NCBI RefSeq assembly: GCF_001552135.1
Contig: NZ_BCQP01000008.1
Span: forward strand, 1 to 64,000
Direction of reading: 5' to 3'
Source of the DNA: Actinomadura chibensis NBRC 106107
Lineage (GTDB): Bacteria; Actinomycetota; Actinomycetes; Streptosporangiales; Streptosporangiaceae
Length of the DNA: 64,000 bases
Position numbers and translations under genes: made by a program. Positions 16,187 to 25,165 of the stretch are shown here, in pieces. How positions within the stretch are numbered: position 1 is the stretch's first letter; each line of letters starts with the position of its first letter. The notes below the pieces were generated by a model that saw nothing but the letters and a program-made list of their open reading frames with translations, did not search any database and was not told the DNA's origin.

Positions 16187-17836
16187 CCCGGCGGGCCGCG
16201 GGTCGGGGGCGGCGAACTCCGCCGTGGTCTCCAGGAGGCGGTCGAGCAGTTCCGGGCGCGCGGCCACGAAGCCCAGCTCGGACGGCGTCCGGTCGATGCC
16301 GAGCTCGTAGGGGCGCCCGTCCAGGCGGCGCAGCTCCGCGCCCGCCTCGGCGGCCAGCAGCGCGCCCGCCGGGAGGTCGACGATCTCGGGCAGGTAGCCG
16401 ACGATCCCGTCGATGTCGCCCCGGGCCAGCATCGTCCACGCCACGAGCGGCGCCCAGAGCTGGAGCATCCGCGCGCACCGGCTCTCCAGGGCCGTGCGCA
16501 GGCCGCACGCCACCCGGTCGCCCGCGGACACCTGGTGCCCTTGGGTCCATGCCAGGACGGGGTTGTCCTCGCGTCCCGGCCGTGGACGTTCGGCCAGGGT
16601 CACCGGGGTTCCGTCCGGGCCCAGGGCGCCCTCACCGCGAACGGCGGACCACGTGCGCCCTGACACGGGGTCGTGGACGACGCCCAAGACGGGCTCTGCG
16701 CGCGCGCACAGCGCGAGGCCCACCGCGTAGACGGGCATGCCGATCGCCACGTTGTTGGTGCCGTCCAGCGGGTCGACGAGCCAGACCATCTCCTCGCCTG
16801 GAGCGCCGTCCAGGATCCCCGACTCCTCGGCGATGATGCGGTGGCCCGGATACGCCGCGCGGATGCGTCCCAGGATCAGCTCCTCCGCGGCCGTGTCCAG
16901 CTCGGTCACGACGTCCCCGCCGGTGCCTTTGGGACGTATCTCCAGCGGTCCGCCCACACCGGCGCTGAGCAGCGCGCCCGCCGCTTCGGCGGCGTCCACC
17001 GCGACCCTGCGGGCGGCGGAGAGATCGACGGCGGGGGCCGGTGAGGGGGGCACGGATCTCATCAAGCTCTGCCTTTCCGGGGGCCGACCCCGAGTCCCCC
17101 GGGTGGGAGGCCCGAAGATCCTCGCTTCGCCGCGGTCGCCGGACCCGTCCATCGTCGCCGCCCGCGCGTGGGCGGGGGCCGCGTCGGCGATCCGCCGGAC
17201 GGAGCGCCGCAGGGCCGCCACCATGTCGGCGTCGTCGGAACGAGAACGTCGCACGTGGTGCGTGGGCGTGTCCAGGGGCCCGAGGGACAGATCGCCCCCG
17301 CCGGGGGTGTGCCGCCCCAGCGCGACCGTCGCGGCGTCCGGGCCGTCCTCGATGAGCGTGGTGTGGAAGACGCCCGCGGGGAGGGTGTAGGAATCGCCGG
17401 TCCGGTGCGTGCTGGACGGGCCGGGCGAGTACCGGACGGCGCGCCCGGTGGCCCGCAACTCGTCCACCTCGCCCCGGCTCACCACCTCGAACACCTGCCC
17501 GACGTCCCCGTCCGCTGGGTCGGGGCCCTCCTGGACGTCCATCCGCACGTTCCGGACCGTCCCGTACAGGACGAAGCTGAGCAGGTCCCAGCTGTGGCAG
17601 TGGACCGCGGACGTGGTGAACGGGGCCGGGCCCACCTCGGGCGTCCAGATGTGCAGGCACACCCCCAGATCACCGCTTCGCTCCACGGGAAGGCACACGA
17701 AGCCCAGGGGGTGGCGCATGGCCGGGACGGAGGAGCGCCCCGCGGCGACGTCGTCGAGGACGCCCCTCGCCCAGGCGGGCAGCGTCCGCGCCGCCGTTCC
17801 GGCCCTGATCTCGTGGCGGATCTCCTCGTACCTCAC
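15998..17836 (-). CDS. Cupin (cysteine dioxygenase-like) - inositol monophosphatase-family fusion
   Basis: One uninterrupted frame of 612 codons. Residues ~1-210 form a cupin-like domain (HCHSWDLLSFVLYGTV with His ligands, YTLPAGVFHTTLI). Residues ~265-525 are an inositol monophosphatase-family phosphatase: GTGGDVVTELD, IIAEESG, WLVDPLDGTNNVAIG and VDLPAGALLAAEAGA. The likely chemistry of the second half is Mg-dependent dephosphorylation of a sugar or nucleotide phosphate. GTG 17836 starts the frame; an internal ATG at 17062, with GGAAAGG about 10 nt upstream, could start a separate phosphatase, so this may be two products. The last ~60 residues are low-complexity and lie antisense to the permease 3' end. 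A 51-nt gap separates it from the upstream membrane-protein gene, suggesting an operon. Confidence 0.72.
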   Translation of the reverse strand: MRYEEIRHEIRAGTAARTLPAWARGVLDDVAAGRSSVPAMRHPLGFVCLPVERSGDLGVCLHIWTPEVGPAPFTTSAVHCHSWDLLSFVLYGTVRNVRMDVQEGPDPADGDVGQVFEVVSRGEVDELRATGRAVRYSPGPSSTHRTGDSYTLPAGVFHTTLIEDGPDAATVALGRHTPGGGDLSLGPLDTPTHHVRRSRSDDADMVAALRRSVRRIADAAPAHARAATMDGSGDRGEARIFGPPTRGTRGRPPERQSLMRSVPPSPAPAVDLSAARRVAVDAAEAAGALLSAGVGGPLEIRPKGTGGDVVTELDTAAEELILGRIRAAYPGHRIIAEESGILDGAPGEEMVWLVDPLDGTNNVAIGMPVYAVGLALCARAEPVLGVVHDPVSGRTWSAVRGEGALGPDGTPVTLAERPRPGREDNPVLAWTQGHQVSAGDRVACGLRTALESRCARMLQLWAPLVAWTMLARGDIDGIVGYLPEIVDLPAGALLAAEAGAELRRLDGRPYELGIDRTPSELGFVAARPELLDRLLETTAEFAAPDPRPAGSAGQQERRDGGRAARDGQYRPREHELADGDADVPPAAPFEPQQRGEGPPRRDDRAHVRPDEQ

Positions 17837-17887
17837 TCGGTCACCAGTCCGGGGGAGCGGTTTCGGTGATCGGCCCGTTCCCGTCGC

Positions 17888-18901
17888 TCACTCGTAGGGG
17901 TCCTTGGGGCGCAGCGCCTTCCGGATGATCTCGATGACGTCGCGGTCGGTGTAGCCGTGCGCGAGGTCGATCCCGATCACCTCGAACAGCTTGCGGACCT
18001 CCTCGACGGTGGGCTCGTCGTCCAGCGGGGCCAGCCGCGCCTGCTCCACCGGGACGCGGCGGGCCTGGTCCAGGCTGGTCTGCAGTTCCGCGCTGACCCA
18101 GCTGTAGTAGAACTTGTTGTTGTCGATGACCAGCGCCTCGCCGCGCGGGTCGTCCCGCGTGACCACGACCCGCGAGGACGCCAGGTCGTACCGCAGCGTC
18201 GTCATCGTGCGGGACAGGCCGATGTCGATGTCGAGCATGGCGAACCGCTGCTTGTGCCAGCACGCCGCGAGGATCGTGGCGTACGCCTCCTTGCGGGTGC
18301 GCTCCAGCGTCCAGGGCTCGCCGGTGGCGTCGGGGCCGTCCGACACGGAGCGGCGGTGACGCGCGTACGCCTCGCAGACCTCCACGTTGGTGGGGTCGAG
18401 GATCTCCAGGCGGAACAGCAGCGTGCGCCGCTCACGGCGCGCCGTCCCGACGCACTCGGGCAGCGTGCGCGCGCGGATGTAGGTCCCGGTGCCGCCCTTG
18501 AAGAACCACCGGTCGGTGTCGCGGCGGGCCTCTTCGAGCACCTGCGCCACCTGTGCGCCGCTGATGACCCGGACCACCGTGGTCTCGTCCAGCGCGCGCT
18601 TGGTCTCCGACAGCACGCTCTCGAAGCTCTCGATGTGGGTGAGCTTGCCGCTCAGGTCGTCCAGCGTGGACGAGGACGCGCGGAGCGTGTCGCGCACCTC
18701 GGCCTCGACGGGGAGGCGGCGCCCCCGGTCGCGCAGCACGGACGTCGCGAGCAGGCCGATCACCGCGAGGATCGCGCTGTTGGTGATGTCGGTCTCGTTC
18801 GGCAGCTTCACCCCGAGGCCGATCACCGCCACGGTGACGGCCAGCACCAGCGCGATCACCGCGTCGGCGTTCTTCGCGAGCCAGTTGGCGAAACGGGTCA
18901 T
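17888..18901 (-). CDS. Two-helix membrane protein of unknown function
   Basis: 337 residues. Two N-terminal hydrophobic helices (about residues 13-30 and 42-56) are followed by a ~90-residue predicted helical linker (coiled-coil-like, SSSTLDDLSGKLTHIESFESVLSE) and a soluble domain with a distinctive start, WFFKGGTGTYIRARTLPECV, then LLFRLEILDPTNVEVCEAYARHR and RVVVTRDDPRGEALVIDNNKFYYSW. The last 60 residues form a small helical domain (TVEEVRKLFEVIGIDLAHGYTDRDV). I do not recognise the family and see no HKD or nuclease motif. Two helices plus a cytosolic domain resembles membrane effectors of bacterial immune systems, but that is only a resemblance. It lies upstream of the cupin-IMPase gene on the same strand. 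Confidence 0.6.
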   Translation of the reverse strand: MTRFANWLAKNADAVIALVLAVTVAVIGLGVKLPNETDITNSAILAVIGLLATSVLRDRGRRLPVEAEVRDTLRASSSTLDDLSGKLTHIESFESVLSETKRALDETTVVRVISGAQVAQVLEEARRDTDRWFFKGGTGTYIRARTLPECVGTARRERRTLLFRLEILDPTNVEVCEAYARHRRSVSDGPDATGEPWTLERTRKEAYATILAACWHKQRFAMLDIDIGLSRTMTTLRYDLASSRVVVTRDDPRGEALVIDNNKFYYSWVSAELQTSLDQARRVPVEQARLAPLDDEPTVEEVRKLFEVIGIDLAHGYTDRDVIEIIRKALRPKDPYE

Positions 18902-19140
18902 GGTCGGCGGCTACCCCGTCCTGTGTCGGCGTCGCCGAGGGCGATCCGGGGGCGCGCGGGGTGACGTCCCCCTTGGAGCACACGATCGGCGCCGTCATCG
19001 TAACCACAGGGCGTTGATAGCGGGAAAGCCCCATGGGCAGGGCGATTCGGGTGCCCTGGCAGGGGGGCGCCCGTCACCGTCCCGGACCGGCCCCCGCGGC
19101 CTTCCCGATCTGGATGACCATGGGTGTCGGCGGCCCGCTA

Positions 19141-19146
19141 TAGGCT
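19141..19146 (+). promoter_or_regulatory. -10 box TAGGCT of the leaderless histidine kinase gene
   Basis: TAGGCT (within TATAGGCT) ends 7 nt before ATG 19154 and no ribosome binding site is visible. Confidence 0.6.
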
Positions 19147-19153
19147 CGTCCGC

Positions 19154-20305
19154 ATGCGCGTGCGGGGCTGGTGGGCGACGGCGTGGCCGACGCGCCGTTC
19201 GCGTGCGCTCGACGTGGTCATCGCCCTGTCCCTGGCCGCGGGCGACGGCGTCTTCATGTGGTTCACCGAGCAGGACTTCTGGCTCCCGCCGCCCGTCGTG
19301 GCGGCGTGCAGCGTCTTCCTCGGCCTCACCGTGGTCGTGCGGCGCGTCCACCCGGTCGCCCTGGCCCTGTTCACGCTCGTCTTCGGGACGGTCACCGGCG
19401 CGGGCGTGTTCGCCGTGCTGGTCATCATGTACTCGCTCGCCGCCTACACCGCGTCCCGCCAGACGGTGGTGACCATCGCGGTGGCCGGCTACATCGCCTC
19501 GCTCGCGTTCCCCGGGCCCACCTCCGAGAACGGCTCGTTCCTCGCGCAGGCCATGTTCGGCATCGTGTTCGTGACGGTCCCGGTCCTGCTCGGCCTCTAC
19601 ATGAGGGCGCGCAAGCAGCTCGTGATCTCGCTCCAAGAGCGTGCCGCGCGTTTGGAACGTGAACAGCACCTCCTCGCGGAGCGCGCGCGGGGCGAGGAAC
19701 GCACCCGCATCGCGCGGGAGATGCACGACGTGGTCGCCAACAGGATCAGCGTCATGGTCGTGCACGCGGGGGCGCTCAAGGCCATCGCCGTCCGCGACCC
19801 GGTCCGGGCGGCGGAGACCGCCACCGTGATAGGCGACATGGGGCGGCAGGCGCTGGAGGAGCTCCGCCACGTCATCGGGGTCCTGCGCCAGGGCGAGGAG
19901 GCCCTGCCCCAGGAGGCGGTGACGCTGGCGCACGTCCGCGAGCTGGTCGGGCAGTCCGGCGCGGCCGGGCTGAAGGTCGAACTGGCGATCCGCGGCGAGG
20001 AGCAGCCCATGCCCGCCGCCGTCGGACGGACGGTCTACCGCCTCGTCCAGGAGGCGCTCACCAACGTGCACAAGCACGCCGGGGCCGCCGACACCCGCGT
20101 CGGCCTCGCCCTGCTGCCCGAGGCCGTCGAGGTGGAGGTGGCGAACGAGCCGCCCACCGCCCCGCCCGAGCACCGGCTGCCGAGCGGCGGGAACGGCCTG
20201 GTCGGGCTGCGCGAGCGGGTCACCGCCCTCGGCGGCAGCTTCGAGGCGGGGCCGCGCGCGGGCGGCTACGCCGTGCGGGCCAGGATCCCGCTGCCCGCGT
20301 CCTGA
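19154..20305 (+). CDS. Sensor histidine kinase, NarL/DesK (HisKA_3) type
   Basis: 383 residues. The first ~150 contain four to five hydrophobic helices (a membrane sensor region), then a short coiled segment (LQERAARLEREQHLLAERAR) and the dimerisation/phosphoacceptor helix RTRIAREMHDVVANRISVMVVHAG with the His followed by Asp, as in the HisKA_3 family. The ATPase domain has the N box EALTNVHKHAGA and the G box GGNGLVGLRERV. It should phosphorylate a LuxR-type response regulator, but no regulator gene is adjacent, so it is an orphan in this window. The signal it senses is unknown. Confidence 0.88.
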   Translation: MRVRGWWATAWPTRRSRALDVVIALSLAAGDGVFMWFTEQDFWLPPPVVAACSVFLGLTVVVRRVHPVALALFTLVFGTVTGAGVFAVLVIMYSLAAYTASRQTVVTIAVAGYIASLAFPGPTSENGSFLAQAMFGIVFVTVPVLLGLYMRARKQLVISLQERAARLEREQHLLAERARGEERTRIAREMHDVVANRISVMVVHAGALKAIAVRDPVRAAETATVIGDMGRQALEELRHVIGVLRQGEEALPQEAVTLAHVRELVGQSGAAGLKVELAIRGEEQPMPAAVGRTVYRLVQEALTNVHKHAGAADTRVGLALLPEAVEVEVANEPPTAPPEHRLPSGGNGLVGLRERVTALGGSFEAGPRAGGYAVRARIPLPAS

Positions 20306-20362
20306 CGGCGGCCGGATACCGGGGCCCGACCTGCGGGGACGCGGAATGTCGGCGGCCTTGCG

Positions 20363-20368
20363 TACTGT
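20363..20368 (+). promoter_or_regulatory. Predicted -10 box TACTGT of uvrB
   Basis: TACTGT lies about 40 nt before the uvrB ATG, allowing a short leader that includes the AGGGGAGG ribosome binding site. A -35 element is not obvious. Confidence 0.4.
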
Positions 20369-20409
20369 TGTGACGGCAGGGGAGAGAGCCGTACCCAGGG
20401 GAGGCGACG

Positions 20410-22527
20410 ATGCGGCCGGTCACTGATCTTCGGCGCCGCGTGGCGCCGTTCGAGGTCGTCACGGAGATGACGCCGTCGGGCGACCAGCCGCAGGCGATCG
20501 CCGAGCTCGCCGCCCGCGTCGAGGCGGGCGAGAAGGACTCGGTGCTCCTCGGCGCCACCGGCACCGGCAAGACCGCCACGATCGCGTGGCTGGTCGAGAA
20601 GGTGCAGCGGCCCCTGCTGGTCATGCAGCCGAACAAGACCCTGGCCGCGCAGTTCGCCAACGAGCTGCGCGAGATGCTCCCGAACAACGCCGTCGAGTAC
20701 TTCGTCTCGTACTACGACTACTACCAGCCCGAGGCGTACATCCCGCAGACCGACACCTACATCGAGAAGGACTCCTCGATCAACGACGAGGTCGACCGGC
20801 TGCGGCACTCGGCGACCAACTCGCTGCTCACCCGCCGCGACACCGTGGTCGTCGCGTCGGTGTCGTGCATCTACGGCCTCGGCACCCCGCAGGAGTACGT
20901 CGACCGCATGGTCCGGCTCAACGTCGGCCAGGAGATCGAGCGCGACGCCCTGCTCCGCCAGCTCGTCGGCATGCAGTACACCCGCAACGACCTCGCCTTC
21001 ACCCGCGGCACGTTCCGCGTCCGCGGCGACACGATCGAGATCATCCCGCAGTACGAGGAGCTCGCCGTCCGCATCGAGATGTTCGGCGACGAGATCGAGA
21101 AGCTCGCCACCCTGCACCCGCTCACCGGCGAGCTCATCACCGAGGACGAGGAGCTCTACGTCTTCCCCGCGTCCCACTACGTCGCCGGGCCGGAGCGCAT
21201 GGAGCGGGCCATCCGCGACATCGAGGCCGAGCTGGAGGACGTCCTCGCCGTGATGGAGCGGCAGGGCAAGATGCTGGAGGCGCAGCGCCTGCGGATGCGC
21301 ACCAGCTACGACATCGAGATGATGCGGCAGGTCGGCACCTGCTCCGGCATCGAGAACTACTCCCGCCACATCGACGGCCGCGGCCCCGGCACCGCCCCCA
21401 ACACCCTCCTCGACTACTTCCCTGAGGACTTCCTCCTCGTCATCGACGAGTCGCACCAGACCGTCCCGCAGATCGGCGCGATGTACGAGGGCGACGCGTC
21501 CCGCAAGCGGATGCTGGTCGAGCACGGCTTCCGGCTGCCCTCCGCGATGGACAACCGCCCCCTCAAGTGGGAGGAGTTCCTCGACCGCATCGGCCAGACC
21601 GTGTACCTGTCCGCGACGCCCGGCACGTACGAGATGAACCGCGTCAAGGGCGACGTCGTCGAGCAGGTCATCCGGCCCACCGGCCTGGTCGACCCGGAGG
21701 TCGTCGTCAAGCCGACCAAGGGCCAGATCGACGACCTCATCCACGAGATCCGCGAGCGCACCGAGCGGGACGAGCGCGTCCTCGTCACCACCCTCACCAA
21801 GAAGATGGCCGAGGACCTCACCGACTACCTCCTCGAACTCGGCATCCAGGTCCGCTACCTGCACAGCGAGGTCGACACGCTGCGCCGCGTCGAGCTGCTC
21901 CGCGAGCTGCGGGCCGGCGAGTACGACGTGCTGGTCGGCATCAACCTGCTCCGCGAGGGCCTCGACCTGCCCGAGGTGTCGCTCGTCGCGATCCTGGACG
22001 CCGACAAGGAGGGCTTCCTGCGCTCGGAGACGTCCCTCATCCAGACGATCGGCCGCGCGGCGCGCAACGTGTCCGGCCAGGTGCACATGTACGCCGACAC
22101 GGTCACCCCGTCGATGGAGCGCGCGATCGACGAGACGAACCGGCGCCGCGCCAAGCAGGTCGCCTACAACGAGGAGCACGGCATCAAGCCGACGGCGCTG
22201 CGCAAGCGCATCGCCGACATCCTCGACTCGCTCGCCCGCGAGGACGCCGACACCGAGACGCTGATCGGCGGCGCGGGCCGCCAGCAGAGCCGCGGCAAGG
22301 CGCCCGTCCCCGGCCTCGCGTCCCGCACCAGGGAGGTCGGCCGGCACGCCGCCGACCTGGTCGGCGAGCGCCCGCGCGAGGAGCTTGAGGCCCTCATCGA
22401 GGAGATGACCGCCCAGATGCACCAGGCCGCCGCCGACCTCCAGTTCGAGCTGGCCGCCCGCCTCCGCGACGAGACGAAGGAACTGAAACGCGAACTCCGC
22501 GAGATGAAGGAGGCAGGCGTCAAGTGA
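20410..22527 (+). CDS. uvrB: Excinuclease ABC subunit B
   Basis: Damage-verification helicase of nucleotide excision repair; with UvrA it loads on lesions and then recruits UvrC. 705 residues, full length. Walker A GATGTGKT is at residues 48-55; the beta-hairpin region ([20 protein letters not shown]) that is inserted behind the damaged base follows; helicase motif II reads VIDESHQT and motif [11 protein letters not shown]. The C-terminus carries the UVR motif ([20 protein letters not shown]) that binds UvrC. AGGGGAGG sits 6-8 nt before ATG 20410. Part of its 3' end has been copied downstream (see the fossil at 23457). Confidence 0.98.
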   Translation: MRPVTDLRRRVAPFEVVTEMTPSGDQPQAIAELAARVEAGEKDSVLLGATGTGKTATIAWLVEKVQRPLLVMQPNKTLAAQFANELREMLPNNAVEYFVSYYDYYQPEAYIPQTDTYIEKDSSINDEVDRLRHSATNSLLTRRDTVVVASVSCIYGLGTPQEYVDRMVRLNVGQEIERDALLRQLVGMQYTRNDLAFTRGTFRVRGDTIEIIPQYEELAVRIEMFGDEIEKLATLHPLTGELITEDEELYVFPASHYVAGPERMERAIRDIEAELEDVLAVMERQGKMLEAQRLRMRTSYDIEMMRQVGTCSGIENYSRHIDGRGPGTAPNTLLDYFPEDFLLVIDESHQTVPQIGAMYEGDASRKRMLVEHGFRLPSAMDNRPLKWEEFLDRIGQTVYLSATPGTYEMNRVKGDVVEQVIRPTGLVDPEVVVKPTKGQIDDLIHEIRERTERDERVLVTTLTKKMAEDLTDYLLELGIQVRYLHSEVDTLRRVELLRELRAGEYDVLVGINLLREGLDLPEVSLVAILDADKEGFLRSETSLIQTIGRAARNVSGQVHMYADTVTPSMERAIDETNRRRAKQVAYNEEHGIKPTALRKRIADILDSLAREDADTETLIGGAGRQQSRGKAPVPGLASRTREVGRHAADLVGERPREELEALIEEMTAQMHQAAADLQFELAARLRDETKELKRELREMKEAGVK

Positions 22528-22542
22528 CCGCCCCGCGCGGGC

Positions 22543-23376
22543 TCAGCCGAAGGTGAGGACGACCCGGTCCTCCACCGGGCGGAAGCCGAGGCGCCAGTAG
22601 ATGGCGTTGCTGGTCGGGTTCGCGAGGTCGGTGAACAGGACGACGTGCTCGGCGCCCGCGTCCTGCGCCTCGCGGGTGATGGCCGCGGTGACGGCGGCAC
22701 CGTAGCCGCGGCGGCGGTGCGCGGGCGGCGTGTACACGTGCGCGATCCGCGTCATCCCGGCGACGGTCGGCGACCGCCCGGCCATCGCGACGGGACGCCC
22801 GTCCTCCTCCCACAGGGTGACGCAGCCCTTGGCGACGCGCCCCTCGACCACGGCCGGGTCGATCGTGGCGTGGCCGCCGTCCCAGCTGAACGCGCCGAAC
22901 CACGCCAGCACCAGGTCCCGGTCGCCCGGACCGGCGACGCGCGGGCCGCCCGCGGGCGGCGGGTCCGGGGCGGCCAGCCCGTCCAGCCGGTAGAGCCGCT
23001 GCCGCATCGCCACGCCGCTCGCGGCCCCGGACCTGCTCGTCCACGCCTCGGCGAACGGCCCGGCGACGGCCCGCGGGCAGTTGGCCTCGGAGACGGCGGC
23101 GGCGTGCTCGCGGAGGGCGTCCGCCAGCTCCCGGGCCGCCCGCTCCGGCATCGCGCTCAGCATCGCCGGGTACGGGCCAGTCCGCAGGAACGTGGCGGCG
23201 GGCGTCCCGGCGCGGGGCCACCAGCCGAACAGCACGTCACCGCGGCGGTCCGGCTCCTGCCCGAGCAGGGTGTCGACCACGGTGAGCGGCACGGTGTGCG
23301 CCACGGGATCGCCGCGGAGCAACTCGTCGGTGTGCGCGCGGAACGCGTCCAGGTCGTCGGTCAGCGTCCAAGCCAT
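22543..23376 (-). CDS. GNAT-family acetyltransferase (duplicate copy A)
   Basis: 277 residues. The C-terminal third is a GNAT domain: AHVYTPPAHRRRGYGAAVTAAI (acetyl-CoA loop) and VLFTDLANPTSNAIYWRLGF. The N-terminal two thirds resemble the extended region of actinobacterial putative acetyltransferases with unknown substrate (start MAWTLTDDLDAF). It is a close paralogue of the next minus-strand gene; both arose by a local tandem duplication. ATG 23376 is chosen because both copies begin with MAWT at that point and share the same upstream sequence (CATGCTGGGGC). It is convergent with uvrB, 15 nt from its stop. Confidence 0.85.
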   Translation of the reverse strand: MAWTLTDDLDAFRAHTDELLRGDPVAHTVPLTVVDTLLGQEPDRRGDVLFGWWPRAGTPAATFLRTGPYPAMLSAMPERAARELADALREHAAAVSEANCPRAVAGPFAEAWTSRSGAASGVAMRQRLYRLDGLAAPDPPPAGGPRVAGPGDRDLVLAWFGAFSWDGGHATIDPAVVEGRVAKGCVTLWEEDGRPVAMAGRSPTVAGMTRIAHVYTPPAHRRRGYGAAVTAAITREAQDAGAEHVVLFTDLANPTSNAIYWRLGFRPVEDRVVLTFG

Positions 23377-23456
23377 GCCCCAGCATGAACCGGCCCGCAC
23401 CGCGCCCGCACGCGGATTCCCGGCGCCCGCCGACCGCCCCGGGCGATCACGCGGGC

Positions 23457-23592
23457 GCCGACACCGAGACGCTGATCGGCGGTGCGGGCCACCAGCAGAG
23501 CTGTGCCAGCGCCCGTCCCCGGGCTCGCGTCCCATCCGGGGGACCGGTCGACCCGCCGCTGACCTGGGCGGGAGCGCCCGCGCGTGGGGCTT
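23457..23592 (+). pseudogene. Fossil of the uvrB 3' region left by tandem duplication
   Basis: The first 45 nt match uvrB from 22246 with only two differences (GCCGACACCGAGACGCTGAT and onwards), and weaker alignment continues to the end (GCCCGCGCGTGGGGCTT against GCCCGCGCGAGGAGCTT at 22370-22386). It is out of any functional gene, has indels and is directly followed by the stop codon of the second acetyltransferase. About 158 nt that separate the equivalent points in the original are missing. Confidence 0.8.
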
Positions 23593-24418
23593 AGGTGAAG
23601 TCCAGGACGACGCGGTCTTCGACCTTGCGGTAGCCGAGGCGTCGGTAGACGCCGTTGCTGGTGGGATTGGCGAGGTCGGTGAACAGCACGACGTGCTCGG
23701 CGCCCGCCTCCCGCGCCTCGCGGGTGACGGCCGCGGTGACGGCGGCGGCGTAGCCGCGGCGGCGGTTCTCGGGCGGGGTGTACACGGGGGCGATCCGCGC
23801 CATCCCCGCGATGATCGGCGTCCGGCCCGCCATCGCCACCGGCCGCCCGCCGACCTCCCAGAGCATGAGCCGTCCCTCGGCGATCCGCCGGTCCAGGGCC
23901 GCGGCGTCGACCGGTCCGTGACCGGGGCCGGAGCGGGCGAACGCCCCGTACCAGCGCAGCGCCACCTCGCGGTCGGACGCGGCGGCGACGCGCGGCGCGC
24001 CCTCGGGCGGCGGGTCCGGGACGATCAGCCGGTCCAGCCGGTAGAGCCGCTGCTCCATGGAGAGGCTGCTCGCGGTCCCCGTCGCGGCCGTCCACGCCTT
24101 CGCGAACGCCTCCGCGTCGGCGAGCGTTCCGTTGACGCCGGGGAGATCCGCGCCGCGTCCGGCCAGCGCGTCCGCGAGGTCGCGGGCCGCCCGCTCCGGC
24201 ATCGCGCTGAGCATCGGCGGGTACCCGCGGGTCCACAGGACGGCTCCGGCGGGCGGGCCGCCGTCCGTCCACCAGCCGAAGAGCACGTCGCCCGGACCCT
24301 GCGCGCGCAGTGCGTCGATCACGGTGAGCGGGACCGTGTTGGCGACCGGATCGGCGCGCAGGAACCCGTCCGCCGCCGCGTGGAAGGTGTCGAGGTCGTC
24401 GGTGATCGTCCAAGCCAT
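23591..24418 (-). CDS. GNAT-family acetyltransferase (duplicate copy B)
   Basis: 275 residues, paralogous along its whole length to the neighbouring copy A: same start (MAWTITDDLDTF), same GNAT core (APVYTPPENRRRGYAAAVTAAV, VLFTDLANPTSNGVYRRLGY) and same PPPEG linker. The two proteins have diverged clearly in the N-terminal half, so the duplication is not recent or one copy is evolving fast. Both frames are intact, arguing that each is used. Upstream sequence up to about 24480 is also shared with copy A. Substrate unknown. Confidence 0.85.
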   Translation of the reverse strand: MAWTITDDLDTFHAAADGFLRADPVANTVPLTVIDALRAQGPGDVLFGWWTDGGPPAGAVLWTRGYPPMLSAMPERAARDLADALAGRGADLPGVNGTLADAEAFAKAWTAATGTASSLSMEQRLYRLDRLIVPDPPPEGAPRVAAASDREVALRWYGAFARSGPGHGPVDAAALDRRIAEGRLMLWEVGGRPVAMAGRTPIIAGMARIAPVYTPPENRRRGYAAAVTAAVTREAREAGAEHVVLFTDLANPTSNGVYRRLGYRKVEDRVVLDFT

Positions 24419-24576
24419 GCCCCAGCATGACCCCGCCGCACCGCGCCCGCATCCGGATTTTCCGGCCGCGGGACACCGCGCCGATGGACGCCCCGCGCGC
24501 GGATCCGCCGATGGAGCTGAGCCGGTGCTCGTCCGCCCGCGGTGCTTATCGGGAGGACGGGTCGCGGTGCGCGGCC

Positions 24577-24582
24577 TACGAT
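24577..24582 (+). promoter_or_regulatory. -10 box TACGAT of a leaderless acetyltransferase gene
   Basis: TACGAT ends 6 nt before GTG 24589; no Shine-Dalgarno sequence. This fixes the start well downstream of in-frame ATGs at 24427 and 24484. Confidence 0.6.
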
Positions 24583-24588
24583 CATGGG

Positions 24589-25095
24589 GTGGACGACGAG
24601 GTGCGGATCGCGCGGTCGCGGGACCTGCCGCTCCTGGCGGCGATCGAGAACTCCGGGGACGCGATGTTCGCCGGCATCGGCATCGTGTTCCCGCCGGGCC
24701 CCACCGTGGCCGAGCTGGTGATCGACAAGGGCGGGGAGATCCTGGTGGCGGGCGACCCGCCGGTCGGGTTCGCGGCGCTCGGCGAGGTGGACGGCGCCGT
24801 CCACCTGGAGCAGATCTCGGTGCGCGGCGACCTGACCGGGCGCGGCATCGGCGTCCGCCTCCTGGACGCGGTAAAGGCCCATGCGGCCGGTCGCGGAGCG
24901 CCCGGGGTGAGCCTGCTGACCTTCCGGGACGTCCCGTGGAACGCCCCCTGGTACGCCGCGCACGGGTTCGCGGAGCTGCCCGAGGAGCGCTGGGGCCCGG
25001 GCATCCGCGCCTACTGGGAGGCGGAGGTCGAGGAGGGCCTCCACGCGCTCGGACCCCGGCTCGTCATGTGGGCGCCGACCCCCGCCCGCTCGTGA
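24589..25095 (+). CDS. GNAT-family N-acetyltransferase
   Basis: 168 residues, single GNAT domain: EQISVRGDLTGRGIGVRLLDAV is the acetyl-CoA loop and LLTFRDVPWNAPWYAAHGF the C-terminal motif. This family often acts on small molecules or amino acids, but no substrate is indicated. It is not closely similar to the two duplicated acetyltransferases beside it. The GTG start is supported by the TACGAT -10 box six bases upstream and by the domain beginning right after it (DDEVRIARSRDLPLLAAIE). Confidence 0.83.
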   Translation: MDDEVRIARSRDLPLLAAIENSGDAMFAGIGIVFPPGPTVAELVIDKGGEILVAGDPPVGFAALGEVDGAVHLEQISVRGDLTGRGIGVRLLDAVKAHAAGRGAPGVSLLTFRDVPWNAPWYAAHGFAELPEERWGPGIRAYWEAEVEEGLHALGPRLVMWAPTPARS

Positions 25096-25165
25096 TCTAC
25101 AACGTAAAGGCGGGAACCCGGACGCCGCCCGGAACGTCTCGCCCATGGAGACCATGAGGAGAACC

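Noticed and set aside
23591..23593. The second acetyltransferase copy as a pseudogene
   Set aside because: Its frame is intact over 275 codons with the acetyl-CoA loop conserved; only the adjoining uvrB remnant is decayed.
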